A DNA stretch of 64,000 nucleotides from Amycolatopsis dendrobii (GCF_014145675.1 NZ_JACGZW010000008.1:310001-374000); one strand, 5' to 3'; positions 24,995 to 34,035 are shown, numbered from the stretch's first letter. Translations and numbers: made by a program. Notes: generated from the letters alone by a model not told the origin.

Positions 24995-25438
24995 TCACGT
25001 GTCCGCACGCGTGAATCGGCTGGTGATCACGTGGTCCTTGGCCGGTCCGGTCACCACCCATTCCTGCTCCCACCGGCGATCGTCGAGCACGCGGTACGCC
25101 CCTCGATACCAATCGGCGGCGCACGGATGATCGGCCGTCCACTCCCCGGTCGCCAGGTCCAGATCGTGGAAGAACCCGCCATGGTCGAAGTGGACCGCGG
25201 CGCGCGAGCTGCCGGACGGCCGATAGTGCAGAGTCCGGACAAACGGTCCGCGATGCGCTCCGAGCTGCAGCTCTCCCGACTCGCGGTAGACGAGCACGCC
25301 GTCTTCCGAGGTGAACGTCGCGCGGCCGCTCGCCTCGCCCATCGCCGCACCGTCGACGTCGGCGATTTCGCGCACGAGCTGCCATTCACCGGAGAAGTAC
25401 CCGGTCAGGTCATTGATCGGAAAAGCCACGGCTCCCAT
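24995..25438 (-). CDS. DUF6314-like hypothetical protein
   Basis: A 147-residue all-beta, lipocalin-like protein (DLTGYFSGEWQLVREI start, DWYRGAYRVLDDRRWEQEW near the C-terminus), the pattern of the DUF6314 family found in actinomycetes and fungi. No catalytic motif is visible and the function is unknown. ATG at 25438 gives a family-like N-terminus. Confidence 0.72.
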   Translation of the reverse strand: MGAVAFPINDLTGYFSGEWQLVREIADVDGAAMGEASGRATFTSEDGVLVYRESGELQLGAHRGPFVRTLHYRPSGSSRAAVHFDHGGFFHDLDLATGEWTADHPCAADWYRGAYRVLDDRRWEQEWVVTGPAKDHVITSRFTRADT

Positions 25439-25658
25439 TGTGCGCCTCCGGACCGCAAGCGAACGGCGCCGGGACTGCGGTCTCGACACCGTCTGTCACG
25501 GGGGCGGCGTGAAGGGTCCCGTCATCCCTGGCGTCACCAGTCGTCATGCTGTTCACCCTGCGCGACCGGGGCCATTGCGGACCCCGAAAACGGCCGGTGC
25601 GACGGGGACTCTCGCGCCGAACCCGGCGGGGCAGGCTCGCCCGGACGGCCTTCCGCCC

Positions 25659-25664
25659 TAGAAT
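25659..25664 (+). promoter_or_regulatory. -10 box TAGAAT placing recQ transcription start at the GTG
   Basis: TAGAAT, then 7 bases, then GTG at 25672. No ribosome-binding site precedes the GTG, which fits a leaderless transcript. Confidence 0.45.
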
Positions 25665-25671
25665 CGGCCGC

Positions 25672-27519
25672 GTGGCGCACCCCGATCTGGCCGAGCAGGC
25701 CACCCGTTCCCCCGCTCTCGAGACCTTGCAGCGCGTCTTCGGCTACGACGCGTTCCGGGGCGACCAGGCGGAGATTGTCGAGCACGTGATCTCCGGCGGC
25801 GACGCGCTGGTGCTCATGCCCACCGGCGGCGGGAAATCGCTCTGCTACCAGATCCCGTCGCTGGTGCGGCCGGGCGTCGGCGTGGTGATCTCGCCGCTCA
25901 TCGCGCTGATGCAGGACCAGGTCGACGCGCTGCGCAACGTCGGCGTGCGCGCCGGATTCCTCAACTCCACCCAGGATTTCGCGCAGCGGCAGGAGGTGGA
26001 GGAGGCGTTTGTCGCGGGCGAACTGGACCTGCTCTACCTCGCGCCCGAACGGCTGTCGGTCGAATCCACCGTGCGGCTGCTCGACCGCGGCAAGATCGCA
26101 CTGTTCGCGATCGACGAGGCGCACTGCGTCTCCCAGTGGGGCCACGATTTCCGGCCCGACTACCTGATGCTGTCGTCACTGCACGAACGCTGGCCGGACG
26201 TGCCCCGGATCGCGCTCACCGCCACCGCGACCGAAGCCACGCACAAGGAAATCTCGCAGCGGCTCGGCCTGGACAGTGCGAAGCATTTCGTCGCGAGCTT
26301 CGACCGGCCGAACATCCAGTACCGGATCGTGCCGAAGAACTCGCCGCAGAAGCAGTTGCTCGATCTCCTGCGCACCGAGCACCCGGGCGATGCCGGGATC
26401 GTCTACTGCCTGTCCCGAGCGTCGGTCGAAAAGACGGCGGATTTCCTGGTGCAGAACGGAATCCCGGCGCTGCCCTACCACGCCGGGCTCGACAAGTCGA
26501 CCCGTGCGGCGAACCAGGCGAGGTTCCTGCGCGAGGACGGGCTTGTCGTGGTCGCCACGATCGCGTTCGGCATGGGCATCGACAAACCGGACGTCCGGTT
26601 TGTGGCCCACCTGGATCTGCCGAAGTCCGTGGAAGGCTACTACCAGGAAACCGGCCGCGCGGGCCGCGACGGGCAGCCGTCGACCGCCTGGCTCGCGTAC
26701 GGGCTGCAAGACGTGATGCAGCAACGCAGGCTGATCGACAAGTCCGAGGGCGACGAGATGCATCGTCGCCTGCAAGCCCAGCACCTGAACGCGATGCTGG
26801 CGCTGTGCGAGACGGTCGAATGCCGGCGCACGCAGATCCTCGCGTACTTCGGGCAATCCGGTCAGCCGTGCGGGAACTGCGACACCTGCCTTGCCCCGCC
26901 GGAACGCTGGGACGGCACCATTCCCGCGCAGAAACTGCTGTCCACAGTGGTCCGTCTGCGCAACGAACGGCGACAGAAATTCGGTGCCGGCCAGATCATC
27001 GACATCCTGCTGGGCAAGTCGACGCCGAAGGTCACCCAGTTCCAACATGACACGCTGAAGGTCTTCGGCATCGGCACCGAACTCCGCGAACAGGAATGGC
27101 GCGCGGTGGTGCGGCAACTGCTGGCGCGCAACCTGCTTGCGGTCGAAGGAGATTACGGGTCGCTGGTGCTGACCGAAGGCTCGACCGCGGTGCTGAACGG
27201 CTCTCTCGAAGTTCAGCTGCGCCGCGAACCGGAACGCCCGGCGCGCGCCCCGCGAACGTCCCGCCGCACGCCAGCGGCTCCGATCGACATGCCCGCGGAG
27301 GCGGCACCGGTGTTCGAGCGCCTGCGTGCCTGGCGCGGGGCCACGGCGAAGGAACAGGGTGTCCCGGCGTACGTGATCTTCCACGATGCGACGCTGCGAC
27401 AGATCGCCGCGACGATGCCGACGACGCTCGACACGCTGGGCACGGTGAGCGGGGTCGGCGAGAGCAAGCTGGCCAAGTACGGGGAGGGTGTGCTCGCGGT
27501 GCTGGCCGAGGAGGAATGA
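25672..27519 (+). CDS. recQ: ATP-dependent DNA helicase RecQ
   Basis: A 615-residue RecQ helicase unwinding DNA 3' to 5' in recombination and repair. Walker A is MPTGGGKSLCYQ, motif II IDEAHCVSQWGHDFRPDY, motif III ALTATAT, and motifs V and VI lie in ATIAFGMGIDKPDVRFV and QETGRAGRDG. The RecQ C-terminal zinc cysteines are in CRRTQILAYFGQ and CGNCDTC. A winged helix follows, and a C-terminal HRDC domain (about 540-615). GTG at 25672 gives a normal-length protein; the frame runs open upstream but that part is Arg-rich and unlike the family. Confidence 0.95.
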   Translation: MAHPDLAEQATRSPALETLQRVFGYDAFRGDQAEIVEHVISGGDALVLMPTGGGKSLCYQIPSLVRPGVGVVISPLIALMQDQVDALRNVGVRAGFLNSTQDFAQRQEVEEAFVAGELDLLYLAPERLSVESTVRLLDRGKIALFAIDEAHCVSQWGHDFRPDYLMLSSLHERWPDVPRIALTATATEATHKEISQRLGLDSAKHFVASFDRPNIQYRIVPKNSPQKQLLDLLRTEHPGDAGIVYCLSRASVEKTADFLVQNGIPALPYHAGLDKSTRAANQARFLREDGLVVVATIAFGMGIDKPDVRFVAHLDLPKSVEGYYQETGRAGRDGQPSTAWLAYGLQDVMQQRRLIDKSEGDEMHRRLQAQHLNAMLALCETVECRRTQILAYFGQSGQPCGNCDTCLAPPERWDGTIPAQKLLSTVVRLRNERRQKFGAGQIIDILLGKSTPKVTQFQHDTLKVFGIGTELREQEWRAVVRQLLARNLLAVEGDYGSLVLTEGSTAVLNGSLEVQLRREPERPARAPRTSRRTPAAPIDMPAEAAPVFERLRAWRGATAKEQGVPAYVIFHDATLRQIAATMPTTLDTLGTVSGVGESKLAKYGEGVLAVLAEEE

Positions 27520-28340
27520 GGGCTGGCCGAGCCGAGGCTGGAGTCGGCGAGCGCGGACGATGGCCGGGCTGGTTGCGCACGGCAGTTGAAGACCTCGCGG
27601 AGCGGTCCTGCTTTGGTCAGTGCCGACAGCCGGATTCGCGGCAGAGCGACGGGCTGGGCAGGACGGAAAGGACCGGCGAGACTCGGCAGAACCGCAAGCC
27701 AGCCTGCACAGCACGACCGGCCAGAGTCAGCGAACAGCACGACGGCGCGACAGCGCGAACAGCACGACAGGACGGCTCGACAGATTGGCTGGGCAGGGTT
27801 CCCGAAGCCGAGAGTCGGGCAGGCAGTGCCGACGGCGATCAAGGCACGATGAGCCAGGAAGACCGATCGAGCCCTCGGTGGCGTCGAAACCGCGCGGTCC
27901 CGACGCCACCGGACGGCGATCAGCCAGCACGAGCCGAACTACCGCCCGCTGAGCACAGCGCGCTCCGCAGGCGAACCCCGAGTCCGCGGACCGCGGTCCT
28001 ACCCGCGCTCAGCGCAGCACGCTCCAGCCCGCGAGCCGGGCGCGCTCAACCCGCTCACGCCCCAGCCGACCTCCGCGGCCGGATCACAACTCGCTCAGCC
28101 AGCCTCCGAGGTTGAGATCAAAACTCGCTCAGCCAACGGGTTAAGCAAAACTCACCCAGCCCGCCCTCGGGTTAAGTCAACCTCGCTCAGCCCGCCCCCG
28201 GGGTTAAGTCAACCTCGCTCAGCCAGCCTCAGGGGTTGGGTCAAAACTCACCCAGCCCACTGCCGGGGTCGGGTCAAACCTCACGCAGCCAAACCCCAAG
28301 CCACGCCAAGACTCACTCACCCCGGGAGCCAGGGCAAAAC
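27520..28340. other. Gene-free 0.8-kb stretch after recQ
   Basis: I find no gene I can support. The first part (27700-27790) repeats CAGCACGAC at short intervals; the last 250 bp are a tandem minisatellite (see the next entry). The longest frames here are shadows carried over from recQ or low-complexity Arg/Ser/Thr text. Confidence 0.55.
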
Positions 28341-28350
28341 TCACTCAGCC
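28090..28350. repeat. Nine-copy degenerate tandem repeat, about 31 bp
   Basis: The core CTCRCYCAGCC (with drift) starts at 28090, 28124, 28151, 28182, 28214, 28247, 28280, 28312 and 28340. Spacings are 27-34 bp, mean about 31. Between cores lies a GGGTTAAGTCAA-like segment. The array runs up to the stop of the small minus-strand gene at 28341. Confidence 0.8.
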
Positions 28351-28544
28351 GTCCGAGGGCGGGTAGTGTCCGAAACCTTCCGGACGGCTCCCGCGATCTG
28401 CGAGTGATATCGCCCGTGGGTCCTCTCGTCCACGAAACGCGCCGCCTTCCCCACGGCTTCGTTGACCTTCTGCGGGTTCTTCCGCACGTACGACACCGCG
28501 CCCGCGGCACCGGCCAGCATGGTGAGTTTCTTCATCAGAGCCAT
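28341..28544 (-). CDS. Small MT0933-like antitoxin-family protein
   Basis: A 67-residue basic protein whose pattern KNPQKVNEAVGKAARFVDERTHGRYHSQI matches the small actinobacterial family named after M. tuberculosis MT0933/Rv0909 (normally KNPDKV...AGDFVDEKTGGKY). That family is annotated as antitoxin, but no toxin gene lies beside it here, so it may be an orphan with another role. In-frame ATG at 28532 is an alternative start. Its stop overlaps the last unit of the tandem repeat. Confidence 0.72.
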   Translation of the reverse strand: MALMKKLTMLAGAAGAVSYVRKNPQKVNEAVGKAARFVDERTHGRYHSQIAGAVRKVSDTTRPRTAE

Positions 28545-28660
28545 CGCACACAGCCTTCCCCTGCGGAAATCTCCGTCACTCCCCCAACGCCGTCCAGCCG
28601 TCTCCAGTTCCCGGCGAAACTTGGATGACAGGACACACCCGGGCAGGCATCATCCGACGC

Positions 28661-29644
28661 GTGCGCGATCTTTCGGCCCTTCCCAAGGTGCATCTTCACG
28701 TCCACCTCGAGAGCACCGTCCGCCCTGGCACGCTCGCGGAGCTCGCGGACGCCCACGGAGTCCGGGTGCCGGACAAACCGGCCGCGTTCAGCGGGTTTCG
28801 GGCGTTTGCCGATCGCAACAGTCTCACTCGGTCGTGTTTGCGCGAGGCCGCGGACTTCGAGCGGATCGCGCGCGAGTTCTGCGCGGACGAAGCCGCTCAG
28901 GGGACTCGGTACGTCGAGGTCACGTTCACGGCCGCTTCGCACGGGGAACGGATCGGGGATCTTGAGCTGCCGCTCGACGCGGTCCTTAACGGACTGAAAG
29001 AAGGCGGCGAAGAGCATGGGCTGCAATGGCGGTTGATCCTCGACCATTCACGACGGCGGTCGGTCGAGCGGGCGGTGAAGACGCTGGAGCTGGCCAGGCG
29101 GCATGAAGAGGTCATCGCGATCGGGATGGCCGGAGAGGAAAGGCACTCGCTCGCGCCGTTTCGGGAGGTGTTCGCCGGGGCGCGGGAGGCGGGCGTGCAT
29201 CTCGTCCACCACGCCGGCGAGGACGCTGGGCCGGCCAGCGTCCGCGAGGCGATCGAAATCGGTGGCGCGGAGCGTATTGGGCACGGGATTCGCATTGTCG
29301 AGGATGCGGAACTGGCCGCTCAGGTAGCGGAAAAGGGGATCGCGCTCGAGGTGTGTCCATCGTCGAACGTCGCGCTCGGGTTGGTGCCGACGCTTCCGGA
29401 GCACCCGCTCCCCCGGCTGATCGAGGCGGGACTCCGGGTCACGCTCAACACGGATGTCCCGGACGTCACGGGTACCACGATCACCGACGAATTCACTCGT
29501 GCGAGGGAAGTTTTCGGGTACGACGACGCGACCTTGGCTCAGCTGGCCGGCAACGCCGTCGAGGCGTCGTTCGCGCCGGAGGAGACTAAAGTGTTGCTGC
29601 GCAAGGAAGTTGACAGTTGGCTCAGGTCGGCAGAAGGCGCGTGA
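28661..29644 (+). CDS. Adenosine deaminase-like amidohydrolase
   Basis: A 327-residue metal-dependent deaminase of the adenosine deaminase superfamily: KVHLHVHLE (zinc His pair), HHAGED (zinc His and catalytic Glu region), ERIGHGIR, and NTDVPDVTG. In adenosine deaminases the last motif is usually S/T-D-D-P; here the second Asp is Val, and the usual HLEGSLRP segment reads HLESTVRP. The core can still bind zinc but substrate choice may differ. GTG at 28661 gives the standard MRDLSALPKVHLH N-terminus, with CATCAT seven bases upstream; an ATG at 28625 is the alternative. It overlaps the convergent VWA gene by 23 bp. Confidence 0.85.
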   Translation: MRDLSALPKVHLHVHLESTVRPGTLAELADAHGVRVPDKPAAFSGFRAFADRNSLTRSCLREAADFERIAREFCADEAAQGTRYVEVTFTAASHGERIGDLELPLDAVLNGLKEGGEEHGLQWRLILDHSRRRSVERAVKTLELARRHEEVIAIGMAGEERHSLAPFREVFAGAREAGVHLVHHAGEDAGPASVREAIEIGGAERIGHGIRIVEDAELAAQVAEKGIALEVCPSSNVALGLVPTLPEHPLPRLIEAGLRVTLNTDVPDVTGTTITDEFTRAREVFGYDDATLAQLAGNAVEASFAPEETKVLLRKEVDSWLRSAEGA

Positions 29645-30995
29645 CGAGCACGCCGAGCTGCTGAGCGTTCCGGCATTCGTGCATTTCCACCAGCTCCGCG
29701 TAGTCCGGTGCGGCGGAATCGCCTGTCCCCCATAGGGATCGGCGTTCGGGGTTCAGCCAGTGGACGTGCCGGGCGCGGGAGCGGATCGCGCGGACGGCTT
29801 CGAGGTTCGGGTCGCCGCCGTTCGTTCGGGCGTCGCCCAGGATGATGACCGACGTCCGCGGGCCGACTGCGTCGAGCCAGTGCGCAGTAAATTGTCCCAG
29901 CGCACGGCCGTAATCGCTGTGGCCGTCCCAGCGGACGACCGCTGCTTCGCTGAGCATTCGGGCGCCCAGCTGTTCGGGATCGGCAGCGCCGGTGTCTACG
30001 AGGTGCGTGACCTCGTCGGTGCTGTCGACGAAGCCGAAAACGCGGATTTTGCTGAACTGGTCCCGCAAAGCCTGCACCAGCAGCATCGTGAAGTTCGCGA
30101 AACCCGCCACCGAACCGGAAAGGTCGCACAGGAGGATGATTTCCGGGCGGCCGGGGCGGCGGTGCCGGTAGGCTGGACGCAAGGGCACGCCGCCAGTGGA
30201 GAGTGAACGACGCAGCGTTCGGCGCAAGTCGATCTGGCCGCGGGTGGTGCGTTTGCGGCGTGCGGCAAGCCTGGTGGCGAGTTTTCGGGACAGCGGCTGG
30301 ATCGTGCGCCGCAGCTCGGCCAATTGCGTACGGCTGGCGAGGAGGAAGTCGACGCGGTCGGCGGCGGGGGCGATCGCGTGTTTGGCGATCCGTTCGCGGC
30401 CCCGGAGTTCGGCGGCTCGGCGGCGCGCTTCGGTCCGCACCCGGCCGCGGAAACCTTCGACGCGGCGGCGGATCTCGTCGCGGGTGAGCCGGTCGGTGAA
30501 CTCGTCCGCGGCACCCGCGGCCCGCATGGCGGCCAGCACCTGTGCGATGAGCGTCTGCGGTTGCAGGCGGTCCAGCGTCTGGTGCGCGGAATATCCGCCG
30601 CCGGGGCCGGTTCCGACGCCGTACTGGCCCAGCAGGTCCACGGCGAGTCCGGCGAGCTGGTCCAACGCCTGGTCGTCGCCTTCGGCCAGGGCGGCGGCGA
30701 GTGCTTCCCGCAGTTCCTCCCGGTCCTGCGGCGGGTTTTCGCGCGCCAGCTCGGGAGCGCCGACGCCAGCCGGGAAGTACAGGTCGAACGCGGCGTCGAA
30801 CACCGTGCGCTGCCCGCCTCGGCGGACCAGCGCGGCGGCGAGTCCTTCGCGGACCAGTTCGCGGTCGTCGAGGCCGAGCACTTCCAGCGCGGCCGCCGCG
30901 TCGGCCGTCTCGCCGGGTCCGGCCGGGATGCCTTGCGCCCGCAAGGCCCGCACGAACTCGGCGAGCCGTCCGGTCAGGCCCGGCGCGGCGGTCAC
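29622..30995 (-). CDS. VWA-domain protein of the CoxE type
   Basis: A 457-residue protein: a Glu/Arg-rich N-terminal helical part and a C-terminal von Willebrand A domain with the metal-ion-dependent adhesion site LCDLSGSVAGF (D-x-S-x-S) and later VIILGDARTNGGD. It starts with GTG in a GTGA overlap with the MoxR ATPase gene. MoxR-VWA pairs act as metal or cofactor insertion chaperones (CoxD/CoxE in CO dehydrogenase) or in stress responses. No client enzyme is visible nearby. Confidence 0.9.
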   Translation of the reverse strand: MTAAPGLTGRLAEFVRALRAQGIPAGPGETADAAAALEVLGLDDRELVREGLAAALVRRGGQRTVFDAAFDLYFPAGVGAPELARENPPQDREELREALAAALAEGDDQALDQLAGLAVDLLGQYGVGTGPGGGYSAHQTLDRLQPQTLIAQVLAAMRAAGAADEFTDRLTRDEIRRRVEGFRGRVRTEARRRAAELRGRERIAKHAIAPAADRVDFLLASRTQLAELRRTIQPLSRKLATRLAARRKRTTRGQIDLRRTLRRSLSTGGVPLRPAYRHRRPGRPEIILLCDLSGSVAGFANFTMLLVQALRDQFSKIRVFGFVDSTDEVTHLVDTGAADPEQLGARMLSEAAVVRWDGHSDYGRALGQFTAHWLDAVGPRTSVIILGDARTNGGDPNLEAVRAIRSRARHVHWLNPERRSLWGTGDSAAPDYAELVEMHECRNAQQLGVLVTRLLPT

Positions 30996-31873
30996 GACGC
31001 GTCCAGCACCTGGTCGAGACGCAGCCCGGCCCCGGCCTTCGCGATGTCGTCCTGGTGCTTCAGCACGACGCCGAGGCTTTCGCGCACCACGCGTTCGTCG
31101 AGCGCGCCCGCGCCGAGCTCCAGCAGCGTGCGCGCCCAGTCGACGGTCTCCGCCACCGACGGCAGCTTCCGCAGGTCCATCGCCCGAAGCGCGGCGATCA
31201 CCCGCACCACCGAATCCGCGAGCGCGGCCTCGATGCCGGGCACCTTCAGCCGGACGATCTCGCGTTCCAGGTCCTCGTCCGGGAAATCGATGTGCAGGAA
31301 CAGGCACCGCCGCCGCAGCGCCTCGGACAGCTCGCGCGTCGCGTTCGACGTCAGCACCACGAACGGCTGCTGCGTCGCGGTGATCGTGCCGAGTTCGGGC
31401 ACGGTCACCTGGAAATCGCCGAGCACCTCCAGCAGCAGGCCCTCGATCTCGACGTCGGCCTTGTCCGTCTCGTCGATCAGCAGCACGGTCGGCTCGGTGC
31501 CGGAGATCGCGGTGAGCAGCGGGCGGCGCAGCAGGAATTCCTCGCCGAAAATGTCGGTGCGCGCCTCGTCCCACGTCTCGTCGCGGCCCGCGGTGATCCG
31601 CAGCAGTTGCTTCGCGTGGTTCCACTCGTACAGCGCGCGGGCCTCGTCGATGCCCTCGTAGCACTGCAACCGCACCAGCCGCGAGCCGGTGACCTCGGCG
31701 ACCGCCGTCGCCAGCGCGGTCTTGCCGACCCCGGCCGGACCCTCGACCAGCAGCGGCTTCCCCAGCCGGTCGGCGAGGAACACCGTGGTCGCGACCGCGG
31801 TCGACGCGAGGTACCCGGCCTCGGCCAGCTGCGCCGACACGTCGTCGACGGACGAGAAAAACCCGGTGCCCAC
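30992..31873 (-). CDS. MoxR-family AAA+ ATPase
   Basis: A 293-residue AAA+ chaperone ATPase. Walker A is GPAGVGKTALA, Walker B VLLIDETDKAD, sensor 1 VVLTSNATRELSEALRRR (with arginine finger region). It pairs with the VWA gene downstream (4-base overlap). I chose GTG at 31873 because TAGGAGG lies 5 bases upstream and a TACAGT -10 box (31907-31902) would put the transcription start after the earlier in-frame GTG codons. Confidence 0.92.
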   Translation of the reverse strand: MGTGFFSSVDDVSAQLAEAGYLASTAVATTVFLADRLGKPLLVEGPAGVGKTALATAVAEVTGSRLVRLQCYEGIDEARALYEWNHAKQLLRITAGRDETWDEARTDIFGEEFLLRRPLLTAISGTEPTVLLIDETDKADVEIEGLLLEVLGDFQVTVPELGTITATQQPFVVLTSNATRELSEALRRRCLFLHIDFPDEDLEREIVRLKVPGIEAALADSVVRVIAALRAMDLRKLPSVAETVDWARTLLELGAGALDERVVRESLGVVLKHQDDIAKAGAGLRLDQVLDAS

Positions 31874-31940
31874 GTGGCCTCCTAAGCGATCGCTCACCCG
31901 CACTGTACTGGGCGGTCGCCACCGAAGGCGTCCCGGCGAC

Positions 31941-32010
31941 CAGACATCGGACCTAAGCGCGCCCGCAAGACCGCCAGCGCACAGCGAACCCGGTATTCCT
32001 CCGATGTCTG
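31941..32010. repeat. 11-bp inverted repeat flanking a 48-bp spacer
   Basis: CAGACATCGGA (31941-31951) and TCCGATGTCTG (32000-32010) are exact inverse copies between the MoxR start and the DUF3558 lipoprotein stop. It could be a large stem-loop ending the ESX-type operon or a split operator for the MoxR promoter. Confidence 0.5.
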
Positions 32011-32029
32011 CCGAGCCCGCGGACCCGCG

Positions 32030-32521
32030 TTACGGCAGGCCGGGAATGGCCTGGTCCACCAACCGCTTCGCCACCGGGCAGGACCCTTCGTTGCTCACGG
32101 ACCGGTCGAGGTACCAGATGCGCACCGCCGAATCCGTGTCCGGGATCTGGACCTGGTACCGGCATCCGCCGCCGGCTTTCGTGGTGTCCTTCCGGACTTC
32201 GTGCCCGCCCTGGGTGCTCGCTTCGCTGTGCCCGCTCCAGTCCTCCGCCTCGCCCAGCTCCAGCGTCGCGGCCAGGTCGCCGCCGGTCAGCTTGCCGGAC
32301 GGCGGGTTCCACTCGGTGCGGCAGCCGCCGACGCCTCCCGACGCCCCGGAGTCCGCCAGCTTGTACTCGCTGTGCCGCGGGTCGATCGGCGTGCCCCGCG
32401 CGGCGGTCGCCAGCAACTCGCAGGCGTTCGTTTTCGCGAACGTCTCCGCCGGATCGCCGCCGCATCCCGCTGCCAGCACGACGAGCGCCAGCCCGGGCGC
32501 GAGCCGTCTAAGCGTTGCCAT
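32030..32521 (-). CDS. DUF3558-like lipoprotein
   Basis: A 163-residue lipoprotein, last gene of the ESX-type operon. Signal peptide LAPGLALVVLAAGCGG with lipobox Cys at residue 20, then a domain with two Cys pairs and a conserved NACELL segment, typical of the actinobacterial DUF3558 lipoproteins. It overlaps the preceding gene by 14 bp. Its surface location near ESX genes suggests an accessory or unrelated envelope role; the function is unknown. Confidence 0.8.
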   Translation of the reverse strand: MATLRRLAPGLALVVLAAGCGGDPAETFAKTNACELLATAARGTPIDPRHSEYKLADSGASGGVGGCRTEWNPPSGKLTGGDLAATLELGEAEDWSGHSEASTQGGHEVRKDTTKAGGGCRYQVQIPDTDSAVRIWYLDRSVSNEGSCPVAKRLVDQAIPGLP

Positions 32522-33272
32522 GGAACCCTTGCCACGCGTCCTCTTCGTCGTCGTGCTCGCGACCGGCGGACTTGTCCGGGCGGACATTGCCCGATTCCGA
32601 GACAGCGTGCGGCGATTTCAGCCCCGCGTTGCCGAACGCGGCTTCGATGTCGTCGCGGAGGTAATCCGTGCGCGCGTTGGCCAGCGCGTCGACGTTCGGG
32701 CTCGCCGAGATCATCGCGCCGGCCTGGAAGCGGAGGCTCAGATAGCCGAAGTCCCCGCTCACCTCGCGCGGCGGTTCCGGCTCCGCGGCCGGGCCGCGCT
32801 CCCGCTGCTGCCGGAGCCGTTCGTTCTCGTTGCGCTCCCGGCTGGCCCGGGCCGCCGCGACGACTTCGTCGAGGGTCGGGATAGCCGCGGGCCCGCCCGC
32901 GGCGCCGGCCGGAGCCGCGGCAGGCGGCCGTTCCGGAGCCAAGCGCGCGGACCTTTCCTGCACCGCCGAATCCAGCGCGGCCAGGTATGCCTCCGTCAGC
33001 GCCTGCCCGAGGAGAGCCGGCTCCACCTGGGTTTTCCAGTGGTCCAGGACGCTCGCGTCGACCAGCTTGAGGTCCTCGTCCAGGGTGATCGTGAGGACGC
33101 CGGTCCGGTCGGACGCACGGAAACCGCGTGCCTTTCCGGTGCCGACCAGCACAGGTTCGGCGACGGTCGGGAGCGGCTGCGGCGCCGGGGCCCGATCGAG
33201 CCGCGCGCCGATGTGCCGAAGTGCTGCCAGTCCCGCGTCGAGCGTGTTCGCCAAGGCGACCGGGTCGGTCAT
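32508..33272 (-). CDS. YbaB/EbfC-like protein of the ESX operon
   Basis: A 254-residue soluble protein. Residues about 40-110 (GTGKARGFRASDRTGVLTITLDEDL, then LLGQALTEAYLAALDSA) resemble the actinobacterial YbaB/EbfC-fold proteins seen beside ESX substrates. The rest is Pro/Ala/Glu-rich with a predicted charged helix and a long tail ending in DDEEDAWQGFH. ATG at 33272 follows GGAAGGGA. Function unknown; it may be a chaperone-like factor for the WXG100-like pair. Confidence 0.65.
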   Translation of the reverse strand: MTDPVALANTLDAGLAALRHIGARLDRAPAPQPLPTVAEPVLVGTGKARGFRASDRTGVLTITLDEDLKLVDASVLDHWKTQVEPALLGQALTEAYLAALDSAVQERSARLAPERPPAAAPAGAAGGPAAIPTLDEVVAAARASRERNENERLRQQRERGPAAEPEPPREVSGDFGYLSLRFQAGAMISASPNVDALANARTDYLRDDIEAAFGNAGLKSPHAVSESGNVRPDKSAGREHDDEEDAWQGFHGNA

Positions 33273-33291
33273 TGTCGTTCCCTTCCGGAGA

Positions 33292-34035
33292 CTAGCCCGC
33301 GATGCTCGGCCACTTGCCGTACGGAAATTCCGAGCCGTCGTACTGGATGCTGGTGGCGTCGCGCGTGCGCCCGACCGCCTCGCTGTACATCTCCACCACC
33401 TTGGTGAGCCGTTCCCCCGCGGTGGTGACGAGCTTCTCGACGAGCTCGCCGCCTTCATCGATGGCTTTCAGCGCGCCGATGATGCTCCCCGCGGCGACCA
33501 GCAGGGCGACGAACTCGCCCGCTATCGCGGCGAAGGCGTCGCCGAGTTCCTTCACGAACATGATGTTCGCCTTGGCGATGTCGAGCAGCCAGCTGCTGAT
33601 GTTGTCCGCTTTGGTCTTGATCGCGCCCAGCGCGGCGTGCTGCGCGTCCACGGCGTGGTCGTAGGTGTTCCGGGCCGCGCCTTCCCAGTACTCGAAGTTC
33701 GGGTCCGGGTGTTCTTTGACGATGCCCTGGAGCTCGGACGCGGGCTTCTGGGCGTTCTCCAGCCAGGAGAACCCCTGGACGATGACCGAGACGATCGGGG
33801 TCGAATGGTCCAGGATCGTCTGGACGTCCTGGGCGATCTTCGTGATCTTCTCGTTGAGCTCCTTCATTCCCCGGTCGAAGGCGATGACGGCCGGGCCGAG
33901 GACGTACCGCCACTGGGAATCCGCCCATTTCTCGACGAACCGCCGGAACCCGTCGATCATGTCGTCGACCCACTGGACCAGCTGGTCGATCAGTTTGTTG
34001 AATTCGGCGGTGGTGCTGTCCGCGTCCTCGCTCAC
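33292..34035 (-). CDS. WXG100-superfamily-like secreted partner, long form
   Basis: A 247-residue, mostly helical protein starting with GTG in a GTGA overlap with the upstream ESX-like gene. EYWEGAARNTYD (about residue 117) carries a W-x-G turn, and helical regions flank it (QLVQWVDDMIDGFRRFVEKW; IIGALKAIDEGGELVEKL). A hydrophobic stretch near 175-195 (FAAIAGEFVALLVAAGSIIGAL) could be a membrane or effector helix. Probably a type VII secretion substrate with its smaller partner. Confidence 0.7.
   Translation of the reverse strand: MSEDADSTTAEFNKLIDQLVQWVDDMIDGFRRFVEKWADSQWRYVLGPAVIAFDRGMKELNEKITKIAQDVQTILDHSTPIVSVIVQGFSWLENAQKPASELQGIVKEHPDPNFEYWEGAARNTYDHAVDAQHAALGAIKTKADNISSWLLDIAKANIMFVKELGDAFAAIAGEFVALLVAAGSIIGALKAIDEGGELVEKLVTTAGERLTKVVEMYSEAVGRTRDATSIQYDGSEFPYGKWPSIAG

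Noticed and set aside
27096..28115. Long plus-strand frame after recQ
   Set aside because: It begins inside recQ in another frame and continues through low-complexity repeats; nothing protein-like is visible.
28090..28350. Considered a CRISPR array for the nine-unit repeat
   Set aside because: Units are tandem with no unique spacers of constant length, and cores drift in sequence.
29622..31922. A 766-codon minus-strand open frame running from the VWA gene through the MoxR gene region
   Set aside because: The VWA protein starts at the GTG at 30995 in a GTGA overlap; the extra upstream part is an out-of-frame Arg/Gly/Ala-rich shadow of MoxR.
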